From: a virus
Direction: 5' to 3' (one strand)
IMG/VR virus record: IMGVR_UViG_3300044712_002681
Coordinates: 1-64,000 of that record
DNA length: 64,000 nt
Positions 30,936 to 39,666 of the stretch are shown here, piece by piece; position 1 is the first letter of the stretch; each line of letters starts with the position of its first letter. Position numbers and translations under genes: made by a program. The notes beneath the pieces were generated by a model, which worked only from the letters and a program-made list of their open reading frames with translations, ran no database searches and was not told the origin of the DNA.

Positions 30936-33449
30936 TTAATTCAATTCTAAAGCTTCTTTTTTATCTTTCTTAACGATTTTAATTTCTGATTTTTTATCAT
31001 CATATTTTAAAGTTATTTTATCACCAACTTTAATTTCATCATTAATAATAGCATCAGTTATACGATTTTCAATATGTTTTTGAATTGCCCGTTTAAGTGG
31101 TCTTGCGCCATATACTTCATCATAACTTGTTTCAAAAATATAATCTTTAAGTGTTTTATCAATTTTAACAAAATATCCAACATTCTGCAATCTTTCTATT
31201 GTTGTTTTTAATTCAACATCAACAATTGTTCCGATATTTTCTTTAGTTAAAGAATTAAACATTATTATATCATCAATACGATTTAAAAATTCTGGTGAAA
31301 ATATTTTCTTCAATTCTTTATTTATAATACTATTTTTGTCATTTTGGGCATTTTCGAGCTGTTGTTTAGTGTTGAATCCTATACCAACACCAAACTCACT
31401 TACCTTCTTTGATCCTGCGTTAGATGTCATAATAATAATGGTATTTTTAAAATCAACTCTACGTCCATAACTATCGGTTAATACACCATCATCTAATAAC
31501 TGTAATAAAATATTTTGAACATCTTTGTGGGCTTTTTCAATTTCATCAAGAAGAATAATTGAATATGGTTTACGTCTTATGGCTTCAGTTAATTCACCAC
31601 CATCTTCATAACCAACATATCCCGGAGGCGCACCAACCAAACGTGAAATAGTATGTTTTTCCATATATTCACTCATATCAATTCTAATCATTGCTGATTC
31701 CGAACCAAATAATTCTTTTGCCATCATTTTAGCAAGATACGTTTTGCCAACACCTGTTGGACCAAGAAAAATATATGAACCAATAGGTTTAGATGGATCC
31801 TTAATTCCTATTCTAGCACGTTTGATTGCTGTAACCAAATTATCCACTGCATCATCTTGACCAATAACAATATTTTTGATTTTATTTGACATTGATTTAA
31901 GTTTATCATTTTCATCAACAGATATATTATCAATTGGAATTCCTGTCATCAATGCCACAACTTTAGCAATATCATTTTTAGTTACACTATCACGATTTGT
32001 ATTTTCTTTTTTAGAAGTTTCCCATGTTTGATTTTCTTTTTTCAATTCGAGTTCTAATGCTTTTTCAACGTCTCGTTTTTCTGCTGCTAATTCAAAATTT
32101 TGTTTAGCAACATGTTGTAACTTTTCTAATGTAATTTTCCTAATTTTATCTTCTAATTCTAAGATAATTTTCGGTGTTTCAATTGAACTATTATTATGTA
32201 CTGTTGCTCCAGCTTCATCTAATGCATCAATAGCTTTATCTGGAAGACATTTTTCAGATATATATTTATCGGTTAAATTAACACATGCTTCAATGGCATC
32301 TTGGGTATATCTAACATTAAAAAAATCTTCATATCGCTCTTTTAGATTATTCAAAATTTCTAATGTTTCAATTTTATTTGTTGGTTCAATTACAACCTTT
32401 TGAAACCGTCTTTCTAGTGCAGCATCCTTTTCAATATATTTACGATATTCTTCTAATGTTGTAGCACCAATACAACGGAAAGCACCACGTGCTAATGCGG
32501 GTTTTAACATATTTGCAGCATCAAGTGACCCTGATGCCGAACCAGCACCAATAATAGTATGCATCTCATCTATAAATAAAATGATACTTCTATCTTCTTC
32601 CATTTCTTTTATGATGCCCTTTAATCGTTGTTCAAATTCACCCCGGTATTTAGTTCCAGCAACTAATGAACCCACATCAAGAGTAATAACTTTTTTGTGT
32701 TTCAAATTTTCGGGAACTTTTCCTTCAACAATAAGTTGAGCAATTCCTTCAACAATGGCAGATTTACCAACACCAGGTTCACCAATTAGAACAGGATTAT
32801 TTTTCTTTCTTCGAGATAAAATCGTACATATTCGTTTTATTTCGTTTTTTCTACCAACAACTGGGTCTAATTCACCCTTTTTTGCAGCTTGTGTTAAATC
32901 TACTCCAAATTGAGCTATTAAACTTCTACTTTGATTTTTGTTTCCACTTTTTGGTTCTTGATTTTCCATATAAATATCTTCATTTTCATCATCTGCATCT
33001 ATATCATCTTCTTTATCTCTTAACCTTGATTTTAAATTTACCAAAATATTTGGTGTTTTTGCAAACAATTTTGTCACTTGATTATTTGTATTTTCTAGTA
33101 TGCAAAGAAAAACGTGTTCTTCCAACACTTCATCCAACCCATCCTTTTTTGCGAGAACTTCAGCATTTTTTAGTATTTTTTCAGTTTCAATATCAAGTGG
33201 TATAACAGTCTTTTCATCATTTTCGTGAAATCCTAAACTACGTTGTAAATCTACTGAAAAATCACGAAGTGTTTGTTTTACTGCTTTGATATGTAATTTT
33301 TCTTCATATAAAATTTTATATGATTCTGAATTTTTATCATCAATCATAGCCAAAAATAAATGTTCTGGTCTAATTGTATTAGAAAAAACTTCTAATGCGA
33401 AAATCCTACTGTTTTTTATTGCAATTTCTACTTCTTTAGAATAATTCAT
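30936..33449 (-). CDS. clpC: ClpC/ClpA-type AAA+ unfoldase
   Basis: An 837-residue, full-length Clp ATPase. The N domain (about 1-145) is MNYSKEVEIAIKNSRIFALE. The first AAA+ module has VLIGEPGVGKSAIVEG (Walker A, about residue 223) and SIILFIDEMHTIIGAG (Walker B). A UVR-like linker (NFELAAEKRDVEKALELEL) places it closer to ClpC than to ClpA. The second module has FLGPTGVGKTYLAKM (about 560) and IILLDEIEKAHKDVQ. GVGIGFNT near residue 690 contains an I-G-F loop that could dock on ClpP. ClpP is not in the window, so host ClpP may be used. ClpS lies two genes upstream in the same operon. Confidence 0.93.
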   Translation of the reverse strand: MNYSKEVEIAIKNSRIFALEVFSNTIRPEHLFLAMIDDKNSESYKILYEEKLHIKAVKQTLRDFSVDLQRSLGFHENDEKTVIPLDIETEKILKNAEVLAKKDGLDEVLEEHVFLCILENTNNQVTKLFAKTPNILVNLKSRLRDKEDDIDADDENEDIYMENQEPKSGNKNQSRSLIAQFGVDLTQAAKKGELDPVVGRKNEIKRICTILSRRKKNNPVLIGEPGVGKSAIVEGIAQLIVEGKVPENLKHKKVITLDVGSLVAGTKYRGEFEQRLKGIIKEMEEDRSIILFIDEMHTIIGAGSASGSLDAANMLKPALARGAFRCIGATTLEEYRKYIEKDAALERRFQKVVIEPTNKIETLEILNNLKERYEDFFNVRYTQDAIEACVNLTDKYISEKCLPDKAIDALDEAGATVHNNSSIETPKIILELEDKIRKITLEKLQHVAKQNFELAAEKRDVEKALELELKKENQTWETSKKENTNRDSVTKNDIAKVVALMTGIPIDNISVDENDKLKSMSNKIKNIVIGQDDAVDNLVTAIKRARIGIKDPSKPIGSYIFLGPTGVGKTYLAKMMAKELFGSESAMIRIDMSEYMEKHTISRLVGAPPGYVGYEDGGELTEAIRRKPYSIILLDEIEKAHKDVQNILLQLLDDGVLTDSYGRRVDFKNTIIIMTSNAGSKKVSEFGVGIGFNTKQQLENAQNDKNSIINKELKKIFSPEFLNRIDDIIMFNSLTKENIGTIVDVELKTTIERLQNVGYFVKIDKTLKDYIFETSYDEVYGARPLKRAIQKHIENRITDAIINDEIKVGDKITLKYDDKKSEIKIVKKDKKEALELN

Positions 33450-33712
33450 TTGATTTTATTTAAATTTATTGAATATATATTTATTAATCTTAATAAGTTT
33501 TTCCCATTTTCATCAATGATCATACCAATTATTAAAAATGGTAAAAAAATTATAGCATAAGTCCACATACATAAATTTAAATAAATAATTAATACTTTCA
33601 TTATTGGAATGTATCGTTCTTTACATATGTTAATATTGCTATTATTGTCGATTATATATTTAGTGTAAATATATAATAAATACTTTGCTATAAATCTTTT
33701 CATACTATTCAA
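33446..33712 (-). CDS. Small membrane protein in the Clp operon
   Basis: An 88-residue protein starting MNSMKRFIAKYLLYIYTKYI. It has one long hydrophobic segment (MKVLIIYLNLCMWTYAIIFLPFLIIGMII, about residues 38-66) that may form one long or two short helices. It overlaps ClpS upstream by eight bases and ClpC downstream by four, so all three are translationally coupled. No family is recognised; it may tether or regulate the protease complex. Confidence 0.6.
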   Translation of the reverse strand: MNSMKRFIAKYLLYIYTKYIIDNNSNINICKERYIPIMKVLIIYLNLCMWTYAIIFLPFLIIGMIIDENGKNLLRLINIYSINLNKIK

Positions 33713-33992
33713 TTGTCACCGACAACCCCCTCTTTTCTAATATTTTTTTGTATGGATTTAGTTCTTCAATTGATCCTGTTTTTATTATTTCTTTTCCTTT
33801 AATATGTACAGTATATGCTGTACTTTCAGCTTTTTCAGGTGTAAATCCCAAATAAACAATTAAACAATAAATAACTAATTGAAATGAATTAATATCATCA
33901 TTCCATAAAATCAATTTTGAACTTTCCATATTGAAAGAAATATTAGATTCATCTAATATTTCTTTCAATGTCTTTCCTTCTTTTATATCCAT
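33705..33992 (-). CDS. clpS: ClpS adaptor
   Basis: A 95-residue protein with the ClpS core: KLILWNDDINSFQLVIYCLI (the N-D-D-x-N-S/T-F motif), GFTPEKAESTAYTVHIKGKE (helix with the H-x-x-G-x pattern) and ELNPYKKILEKRGLSVTIE (final strand). ClpS brings N-degron substrates to ClpA or ClpC. It is the first gene of the ClpS, membrane protein, ClpC operon. Residues that bind the N-terminal residue appear conserved (N-D-D and H). Confidence 0.85.
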   Translation of the reverse strand: MDIKEGKTLKEILDESNISFNMESSKLILWNDDINSFQLVIYCLIVYLGFTPEKAESTAYTVHIKGKEIIKTGSIEELNPYKKILEKRGLSVTIE

Positions 33993-34028
33993 AAATGACT
34001 ATCAAGTTTTAAAAAATTTAAACCATTT

Positions 34029-34484
34029 TTAATTTATTACAAATGATAAATTTCCATTTAATGGTGCATATATTAATACTGTCATTTTTGTATAAGTCAT
34101 ATTAATATATCGTAATTCCCAATAATATCCTAATGATGAATGTGTATTATATTTATCTATTATCAATTCAGTTGATTTTCCCGAATTATTTAAAAAAATA
34201 TCTAACCAAGATTGATTGGATATATTTCCAATATATCCAGAATCATATATAATACTATCATCAATACACAATTGAAATTTAACTGGGTAACCAACATCTG
34301 ATATATGAAATCCAACCGTGAAATCAGAAGTTGTTATTGGAATATTTACTATTTCAGGATAATTTAAAATTGATTTATTATCAAATTCAAATTCAAATTT
34401 ATTTAAATTAAATTCATTTTTTTCACATCCAAAAAAAAATATTGAACATAATATAAATATGCCTATTTTCATTTTCATTTTCAC
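34029..34484 (-). CDS. Lipoprotein sharing a domain with the adhesin
   Basis: A 151-residue protein with a lipoprotein signal: MKIGIFILCSIFFFGCEKNE, with the lipobox before the Cys. The C-terminal 95 residues (SDFTVGFHISDVGYPVKFQL, DSIIYDSGYIGNISNQSWLD, then TVLIYAPLNGNLSFVIN) match the domain that ends the adjacent lipoprotein and the 549-residue protein upstream. The protein should sit on the periplasmic face or surface of the infected cell. It may block further infection by binding the receptor or the incoming tail. Confidence 0.7.
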   Translation of the reverse strand: MKMKMKIGIFILCSIFFFGCEKNEFNLNKFEFEFDNKSILNYPEIVNIPITTSDFTVGFHISDVGYPVKFQLCIDDSIIYDSGYIGNISNQSWLDIFLNNSGKSTELIIDKYNTHSSLGYYWELRYINMTYTKMTVLIYAPLNGNLSFVIN

Positions 34485-34492
34485 TAAGATTT

Positions 34493-34954
34493 TTATAACT
34501 TATTACTTTGCCACATAAATGACCACTTACCACCCAATGGTGCATAAATGTATATTTTTACAGAAGAATATTTACCACCAATATTAAAAATTTGTTCGAA
34601 ATTAAATGGTGCATAATTTTTTATTTTTTCAGTTGGTAAATTATGTTCAATTAATATTGAATCTAATTCTAATTGATATGTTTTATACCCATTATAACCA
34701 GTATTAAATATTAGAGTATTACTTGAATAAACTTCAAATTTAATTGGTTCATTTTCAACATTAAAAAAACATTTAAAATCATATTGTCGTAAATCAAAAA
34801 TATTCAATTGTATTACAGTAGTATCACTATTGTTATTGAAATATATTTCATTTTCATCAACAATTGGACATTGTTCATTTACGATATCATTTTTTTCATT
34901 AGTACACGATAATGATATTAATAACACCAATAAAATAATTGTAATTTTTTTCAT
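34493..34954 (-). CDS. Lipoprotein sharing a domain with the adhesin
   Basis: A 153-residue protein with signal MKKITIILLVLLISLSCTNE, the lipobox Cys at about residue 17. From about residue 50 it reads VIQLNIFDLRQYDFKCFFNV, EPIKFEVYSSNTLIFNTGYN and YIYAPLGGKWSFMW. The match to the C-terminal domain of the 549-residue adhesin is close (IQLNIFDLRYFDFKCFFNIK and GGEWSFKWDC). A TAnnTTTG box lies 26 bases upstream. This is a candidate superinfection-exclusion lipoprotein. Confidence 0.7.
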   Translation of the reverse strand: MKKITIILLVLLISLSCTNEKNDIVNEQCPIVDENEIYFNNNSDTTVIQLNIFDLRQYDFKCFFNVENEPIKFEVYSSNTLIFNTGYNGYKTYQLELDSILIEHNLPTEKIKNYAPFNFEQIFNIGGKYSSVKIYIYAPLGGKWSFMWQSNKL

Positions 34955-34979
34955 ATTTATTTATATTTAAATTATTCAA

Positions 34980-34987
34980 CAAATATA
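34980..34987 (-). promoter_or_regulatory. Bacteroidetes-type promoter box TATATTTG
   Basis: TATATTTG on the minus strand, 26 bases upstream of the lipoprotein at 34954. It separates the two lipoproteins from the adhesin, which has a late-type box. Confidence 0.55.
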
Positions 34988-35019
34988 GTAATTTTTTTTT
35001 AAATATACAAGTTTTATTT

Positions 35020-36669
35020 TTAAAATAAACAATCCCACTTAAATGACCATTCACCACCTAATGGATCATAAACATATACACTAATAGAAGAATATGTTCC
35101 ACCAATATTAAATATTGTTTCCCAATAATAAGAATCCATAGGTGATGGTTGATATGTATCATCATTTATATTTTCTGTAGGATAACCATGATCACTTAAA
35201 AATGAATCCAATTGTGTTTGATATGTTTTTGAACCATTATAACCCGAATCAAATTGTAATGTACTACTAGAATAAACTTTAAATTTAACAGGTTTGTTTT
35301 TTATATTAAAAAAACATTTAAAATCAAAATATCGTAAATCAAAAATATTCAATTGTATTATCGTCGGAAATGTAATATTATTATCACTATATGTTATACC
35401 ACTATTAACATTCACAGTAGGTGTATTTAATGTTGTAGTTGTAGTTGTAGTTGGTGCTATTGTGGTCGTAGTTGTAGCTGCAAGTGTATTGAATGTTTCT
35501 TGATCACCATATGTTGTACCAATACTATTTGTTGCATAAGCTCTAACGTAATATAATGTATTATTGGTTAATCCTGTCATGGAACTAGTAAATGTACCTG
35601 TACCCGAACCATCAATAGTGTGTGAATCAGCCAATGTTGGATTTGATGATGTACTCCAACATATACCCCTAACTGTGACGGTTGTACTACCTTGTGATGT
35701 TACATTACCACCACCACTAGCAGTAGTATATGAAATATTTCCAACTGTATTTGTTGTTACTGTTGGTGCTAATGATTGACCAATTCCTTGAATATTTATA
35801 TATGTTGATACTAATTGATTATTTATATAATGGGTTGATGATGTGTCTACACCATTAATCCAAATTGTAGAATCATAACATGTTCCACCGGAAAGATATG
35901 CTTCAACTTTATCACCAGAGTTTGCCCAATATGTTCCACCATATGAACCAGAAAATTGTGCAATAAATATATTATTGACATATAGACCAATAGCACTAAT
36001 ACAATTTGTGTCTATTGATTCCAAATCAATCTGAAGTGGATCACTACCCCTACCTTGAATTGTGATATTTTGTGTTGCTGATGCATTAACATAATCAGAT
36101 AGTCCAGTATCGACACCATCTATCCAAATAGAAAAATTATCACAAGTACCACCAGATAAATGTGCTTCTATTCTATCACCCGTGTGTGCAGTATAACTAC
36201 CACCATAGTTTGTGTAACGGTATGGTGTTCCACCGTTTATAACCAAATCAATAGTAGCAACACAACTATAACTTGTAGCACCAATATTTACAGTAATCAA
36301 TTCATAAGATGTTCCATTGATTACCATTGGTGTAATTGGATATTCATCACGAGTTACTGTATTTCCAATACCAATTGCAGAATAATAATTTGCACCATTA
36401 ATTGTAATCATTGCTTGATCACAATTACCACAATTCATCGTTGTTGTAACTTTATCACCATAAGTGACATTAAAACTACCACTATCAGAAACGTCAGTAT
36501 TTATAATTGTTATATCATTAACTAATATCGTAAAACTACCCATCGAACAATTAAATTCGTCACAAGACCAATTTATTGGTATTGTAGTATTATATAAAAA
36601 TACATAATGTGGAGATAAATCTAATTCTAATTCACCAGCATTTGATAAAACAACATTAAGAATACTCAT
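35020..36669 (-). CDS. Putative tail fibre / adhesin with FN3-like domain
   Basis: A 549-residue protein starting MSILNVVLSNAGELELDLSP. Residues about 1-300 contain three or four related units with C-D-N/Y-S-x-I-W-I-N/D-G-V-D-T segments. A fibronectin type III-like domain follows (ITYTTASGGGNV-like, then VRGICWSTSSNPTLADSHTI and YYVRAYATNSIGTTYGDQET), a type frequent in Bacteroidetes proteins. A Thr-rich linker leads to the C-terminal domain shared with the two lipoproteins. It has no signal peptide and a TTATATATAA box upstream, so a virion fibre is more likely than a secreted protein. Confidence 0.65.
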   Translation of the reverse strand: MSILNVVLSNAGELELDLSPHYVFLYNTTIPINWSCDEFNCSMGSFTILVNDITIINTDVSDSGSFNVTYGDKVTTTMNCGNCDQAMITINGANYYSAIGIGNTVTRDEYPITPMVINGTSYELITVNIGATSYSCVATIDLVINGGTPYRYTNYGGSYTAHTGDRIEAHLSGGTCDNFSIWIDGVDTGLSDYVNASATQNITIQGRGSDPLQIDLESIDTNCISAIGLYVNNIFIAQFSGSYGGTYWANSGDKVEAYLSGGTCYDSTIWINGVDTSSTHYINNQLVSTYINIQGIGQSLAPTVTTNTVGNISYTTASGGGNVTSQGSTTVTVRGICWSTSSNPTLADSHTIDGSGTGTFTSSMTGLTNNTLYYVRAYATNSIGTTYGDQETFNTLAATTTTTIAPTTTTTTTLNTPTVNVNSGITYSDNNITFPTIIQLNIFDLRYFDFKCFFNIKNKPVKFKVYSSSTLQFDSGYNGSKTYQTQLDSFLSDHGYPTENINDDTYQPSPMDSYYWETIFNIGGTYSSISVYVYDPLGGEWSFKWDCLF

Positions 36670-36673
36670 GTTG

Positions 36674-36683
36674 TTATATATAA
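36674..36683 (-). promoter_or_regulatory. Candidate late promoter box TTATATATAA
   Basis: Lies a few bases upstream of the adhesin gene start at 36669. Confidence 0.45.
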
Positions 36684-36693
36684 TTTTTTCGAA

Positions 36694-37905
36694 TTACAAA
36701 TGAATGTATTTCATAATTTCCACCATTTTAGGATCACCTATTGCTTTCCCTGGACTATCTGATAGTTTAACAACAGCAATACCGTTAATCATAGTAAGTT
36801 TAATTACCATATTCATTGGTTTATTTTTTCCACCATCACTGAGATTTTTAAAATCTGATGAAAAAAATGTACCAATACCAAAAGAACACCGAATTTTACC
36901 TTTACAATATTCAGCGATTTTTAATGCAGTTTCGACATTTAATCCATCACTAAAAATAATTGTTTTTGTTGTTGGATCAATACCTAATTTTTTATAATGT
37001 GCAATAATTTTATCAGTAAACAAATAAGGATCACCAGAATCATGCCGAACACCATCCCAAAGTTTGGCTTTTTCTAATGAAAAATCCTTTAAAAATGAAT
37101 CTAAACCATATGTGTCAGGTAACATTGTGCCTAATGCACCACGATATGTTTCTGCCCACCGTTCCATAAATATTTTGTTTGGATGATTAAGACTTTCTAA
37201 GGCTGCAACAGCACCAATAGCTTCGTGTGCGCAAGTACCTAAAACTTTAACATCATATTTCATCCCAAGATATGGATTACTTGTTCCAACAAAACCTTTA
37301 AAATTCTTCATTTCACGAACAACAATATCTTGTGTTTCAAAGTTGCGTCTACGTCTAGTTGAAAAATCAGCAAATAAACACCCAGCATCACTTAATGTCT
37401 TTGCTTTACTTATTGCTAATTCGGCTTGACCATCCATTGACCAATCCTTATTCATAAATTTAAAATATACTTCAGAAATAATTGCCATTAATGGTACTTC
37501 CCAAAGTATAGTGTCACGATATTTTCCTTTAATTTTAACACACAATTCACCATTATCAAGTAATGTTATATTAACTTGATTAGGATTAAAACGATATGAC
37601 GCTAGATATTGTAAATATGATATCGGTAGAAATGTCAAATTAGTTTTCATCCAATCATATTCTTTGTCAGTTAATCTTAATTTTGACATTAATTTTATTT
37701 GATGTAAAATTTCATCAACTGCATCTTGATTAAACACCATTGATTTATCCCGATTTGAAAATGTATATTCGGCATCAGCATCAGGATAATGTTGAATTGC
37801 CCAGTTTTGCATTGTATACTTATAAAGATCAGAATCTAAAACACTTCTAATAATACAATCAGTGTGTCCTAAAATTTGATTAACGGATTCTCTTGAATAA
37901 TTCAT
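36694..37905 (-). CDS. pncB: Nicotinate phosphoribosyltransferase
   Basis: A 403-residue, full-length enzyme that converts nicotinate and PRPP to nicotinate mononucleotide in NAD+ salvage. Diagnostic segments: LGTCAHEAIGAVAALESLNH (phospho-acceptor His), DFSTRRRRNFETQDIVVREM, RHDSGDPYLFTDKIIAHYKK and KTIIFSDGLNVETALKI (phosphate site). G+C is a little higher than in the surrounding tagged genes. It has its own TAnnTTTG promoter. With the nicotinamidase two genes away it would form a two-step route from nicotinamide to NaMN. Confidence 0.93.
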   Translation of the reverse strand: MNYSRESVNQILGHTDCIIRSVLDSDLYKYTMQNWAIQHYPDADAEYTFSNRDKSMVFNQDAVDEILHQIKLMSKLRLTDKEYDWMKTNLTFLPISYLQYLASYRFNPNQVNITLLDNGELCVKIKGKYRDTILWEVPLMAIISEVYFKFMNKDWSMDGQAELAISKAKTLSDAGCLFADFSTRRRRNFETQDIVVREMKNFKGFVGTSNPYLGMKYDVKVLGTCAHEAIGAVAALESLNHPNKIFMERWAETYRGALGTMLPDTYGLDSFLKDFSLEKAKLWDGVRHDSGDPYLFTDKIIAHYKKLGIDPTTKTIIFSDGLNVETALKIAEYCKGKIRCSFGIGTFFSSDFKNLSDGGKNKPMNMVIKLTMINGIAVVKLSDSPGKAIGDPKMVEIMKYIHL

Positions 37906-37929
37906 AGATATATTTTATTTATTATGATA

Positions 37930-37937
37930 CAAAGATA
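37930..37937 (-). promoter_or_regulatory. Bacteroidetes-type promoter box TATCTTTG
   Basis: TATCTTTG on the minus strand, 25 bases before pncB, with a TTG-containing -33-like element about 19 bases upstream. It is one of the best host-type matches in the window. Confidence 0.65.
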
Positions 37938-37959
37938 GTTATAATTAATGATATTACAA

Positions 37960-37988
37960 AAAAAAAGATGCAAAAAATGCATCTTTTT
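37960..37988 (-). terminator. Hairpin terminator
   Basis: GATGCA (37967-37972) pairs with TGCATC (37978-37983) with T and A flanks, after the ParB-like gene on the minus strand. Confidence 0.7.
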
Positions 37989-38007
37989 CAATGAATAAAT
38001 TATTTAT

Positions 38008-38853
38008 TTATGATTGAACTTCTACCTTTGGCACACTTATAACCAACTTGGTTGTTGCCACGGCATAACGAATGTCTTCATCTTCAACCCGGTTTGCACA
38101 AGCTTCAATTTGTTTTAATAATAGTTTTTTAACTTCGGTTAAAGTGTATGTTTTTTCAGTGGATTCGACTGGTGTTTCAATATTTTTTTCGATATCAAAA
38201 TTTAATTCTTCAATATCCTTTTTTGTAACTTTCTTTTTTCCACTAATTTCATTCTTTTCAGAAGCTCTTTTGATGATTGTTGTGACTTTATCAACATCCT
38301 TAACCTTTGAAATAACATCGGCTACCAAAGTTGCTGAAACTTCACCATCTTGAATCATCGTTTTTACATCTTTGCTACTTTCAGCTACGTTAACCATATC
38401 AGCAACATGCTTGTAAGTCTTACCAATTTTTTTGGCGATTTCGGCAATAGTGTAGTTGAAATTTAACAATTTTTTGTAAGTTTCACCTAATTCCAATGCG
38501 GTAAGTAATTTACCGTCATTCGAAAGAACAATATCGAATATTCTTTCTTCAAGGGTTTTTTTACGACCTGAAATAAAAGGAACACGTGCGATTTCATAAC
38601 CCAAACTAATTGCCAATTGAATTGCTTTTAAACGCCTATGACCGTTGGTGATGTAATAAAAATCACCTTCCTTATAACCGAGCAATGGGATCATTACACC
38701 GTTTTCGATGATACTATTCATAAGTTCATCAATATCACCATAATCTACACGGGTATTGAATCCTTCTTCAACTTTTAAAAGTCTTGGGTCTACTAAAAAA
38801 AGGTCTTTTTTCTTAGTTTCATTAATTGTTGTTGTGTTTGTTTCAGTTGTCAT
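38008..38853 (-). CDS. ParB-like DNA-binding protein
   Basis: A 281-residue ParB/KorB-type protein. The N-terminal ParB domain has EEGFNTRVDYGDIDELMNSI, NGVMIPLLGYKEGDFYYITN and GHRRLKAIQLA (the G-H-R-R box, where ParB proteins bind CTP). A helix-turn-helix follows (YTIAEIAKKIGKTYKHVADM). No ParA lies nearby, so plasmid-style partition is not supported. A transcription regulator or DNA organiser is equally possible. It sits between the two NAD salvage genes and could regulate them. Confidence 0.8.
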   Translation of the reverse strand: MTTETNTTTINETKKKDLFLVDPRLLKVEEGFNTRVDYGDIDELMNSIIENGVMIPLLGYKEGDFYYITNGHRRLKAIQLAISLGYEIARVPFISGRKKTLEERIFDIVLSNDGKLLTALELGETYKKLLNFNYTIAEIAKKIGKTYKHVADMVNVAESSKDVKTMIQDGEVSATLVADVISKVKDVDKVTTIIKRASEKNEISGKKKVTKKDIEELNFDIEKNIETPVESTEKTYTLTEVKKLLLKQIEACANRVEDEDIRYAVATTKLVISVPKVEVQS

Positions 38854-38891
38854 TTTGTTGTTGTGTTTAATGATTAATTAATTTAACGATA

Positions 38892-38899
38892 CAAAGGTA
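38892..38899 (-). promoter_or_regulatory. Bacteroidetes-type promoter box TACCTTTG
   Basis: TACCTTTG on the minus strand, about 39 bases before the ParB-like gene, with a TTG element about 18 bases upstream. Confidence 0.6.
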
Positions 38900-38937
38900 A
38901 CAATATTTTTTTAATTTCAAAAATGTTTTTCAACATA

Positions 38938-39615
38938 TTATTCAACTTCAATTTCAGTGTAAGAATTAACAACAATAATATTGTATTCATCAATAAGCAT
39001 GTTTACGTATGTTGTAAGTTCTTCTGCTGTTCCAATACCTTTACAACCACCTAGATTTAGAATCACTTGAAATCCAGCATTTGATAAATCAATAGCAGTT
39101 TCTCCCACACAATAGTTCGTAGCTAAACCTGCAACAATCACAGTTGAAATTCCTTTGGCTTGATACCATTCAATAAGACCTGTTGATATTTTCTTTTTTA
39201 AATCGTGATAACATGATGAATATGGATGTAAATCAGGTTCAAATCCTTTTGCAACAAAGAAATCATATTCAATCATTTTTGGTAACCCTTCAATAAGTTC
39301 CATTCCGAAAGTACCTGACATACAATGTGCATTCCATGCAATATCTGCATTTTCACCATTCACCGGTGTGAATTGTGGAACTTTTTTAGATGACAACCAA
39401 ATTGCATTTCCGGGGTGTACATCTTTTGAAACTGTCTTATATTTAGCTAATAAATTTTGACCATTTAATTCGTCAACAATTGTATCACCACCAATAACAG
39501 GAAGTTCTTTTGGACATTTGGGTGTAAATCCATTCTGTGGGTCAACATTATGACTAGCAGTACTTGATTTAACTACTACGATTTTTCCAGGATTTTCAAT
39601 TAATTCTAAATTCAT
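38938..39615 (-). CDS. pncA: Nicotinamidase / isochorismatase-family hydrolase
   Basis: A 225-residue protein of the cysteine hydrolase fold. VDPQNGFTPKCPKELPVIGG carries the N-terminal catalytic Asp, DVHPGNAIWLSSKKVPQF lies where the catalytic Lys and metal-binding residues are found, and VAGLATNYCVGETAIDLSNA carries the nucleophilic Cys with the cis-peptide pattern. Nicotinamidase converts nicotinamide to nicotinate. Together with pncB it would recycle nicotinamide released by NAD+-consuming enzymes. Its own TAnnTTTG box lies upstream. An isochorismatase-like substrate cannot be excluded. Confidence 0.82.
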   Translation of the reverse strand: MNLELIENPGKIVVVKSSTASHNVDPQNGFTPKCPKELPVIGGDTIVDELNGQNLLAKYKTVSKDVHPGNAIWLSSKKVPQFTPVNGENADIAWNAHCMSGTFGMELIEGLPKMIEYDFFVAKGFEPDLHPYSSCYHDLKKKISTGLIEWYQAKGISTVIVAGLATNYCVGETAIDLSNAGFQVILNLGGCKGIGTAEELTTYVNMLIDEYNIIVVNSYTEIEVE

Positions 39616-39636
39616 ATTTTATGTTTTTTTTTGTTG

Positions 39637-39644
39637 CAAATATA
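39637..39644 (-). promoter_or_regulatory. Bacteroidetes-type promoter box TATATTTG
   Basis: TATATTTG on the minus strand, 22 bases upstream of the nicotinamidase start. Confidence 0.55.
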
Positions 39645-39666
39645 ATACTTTTTTTCGAATAAAATA

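Noticed and set aside
35294-36525. Plus-strand frames of 69, 71 and 121 residues inside the adhesin gene
   Set aside because: They are antisense shadows of Thr- and Gly-rich repeats; Val, Cys and Ile runs mirror repeat codons.
38008-38853. Plasmid-style partition system
   Set aside because: Only a ParB-like protein is present; there is no ParA and no visible centromere-like repeats.
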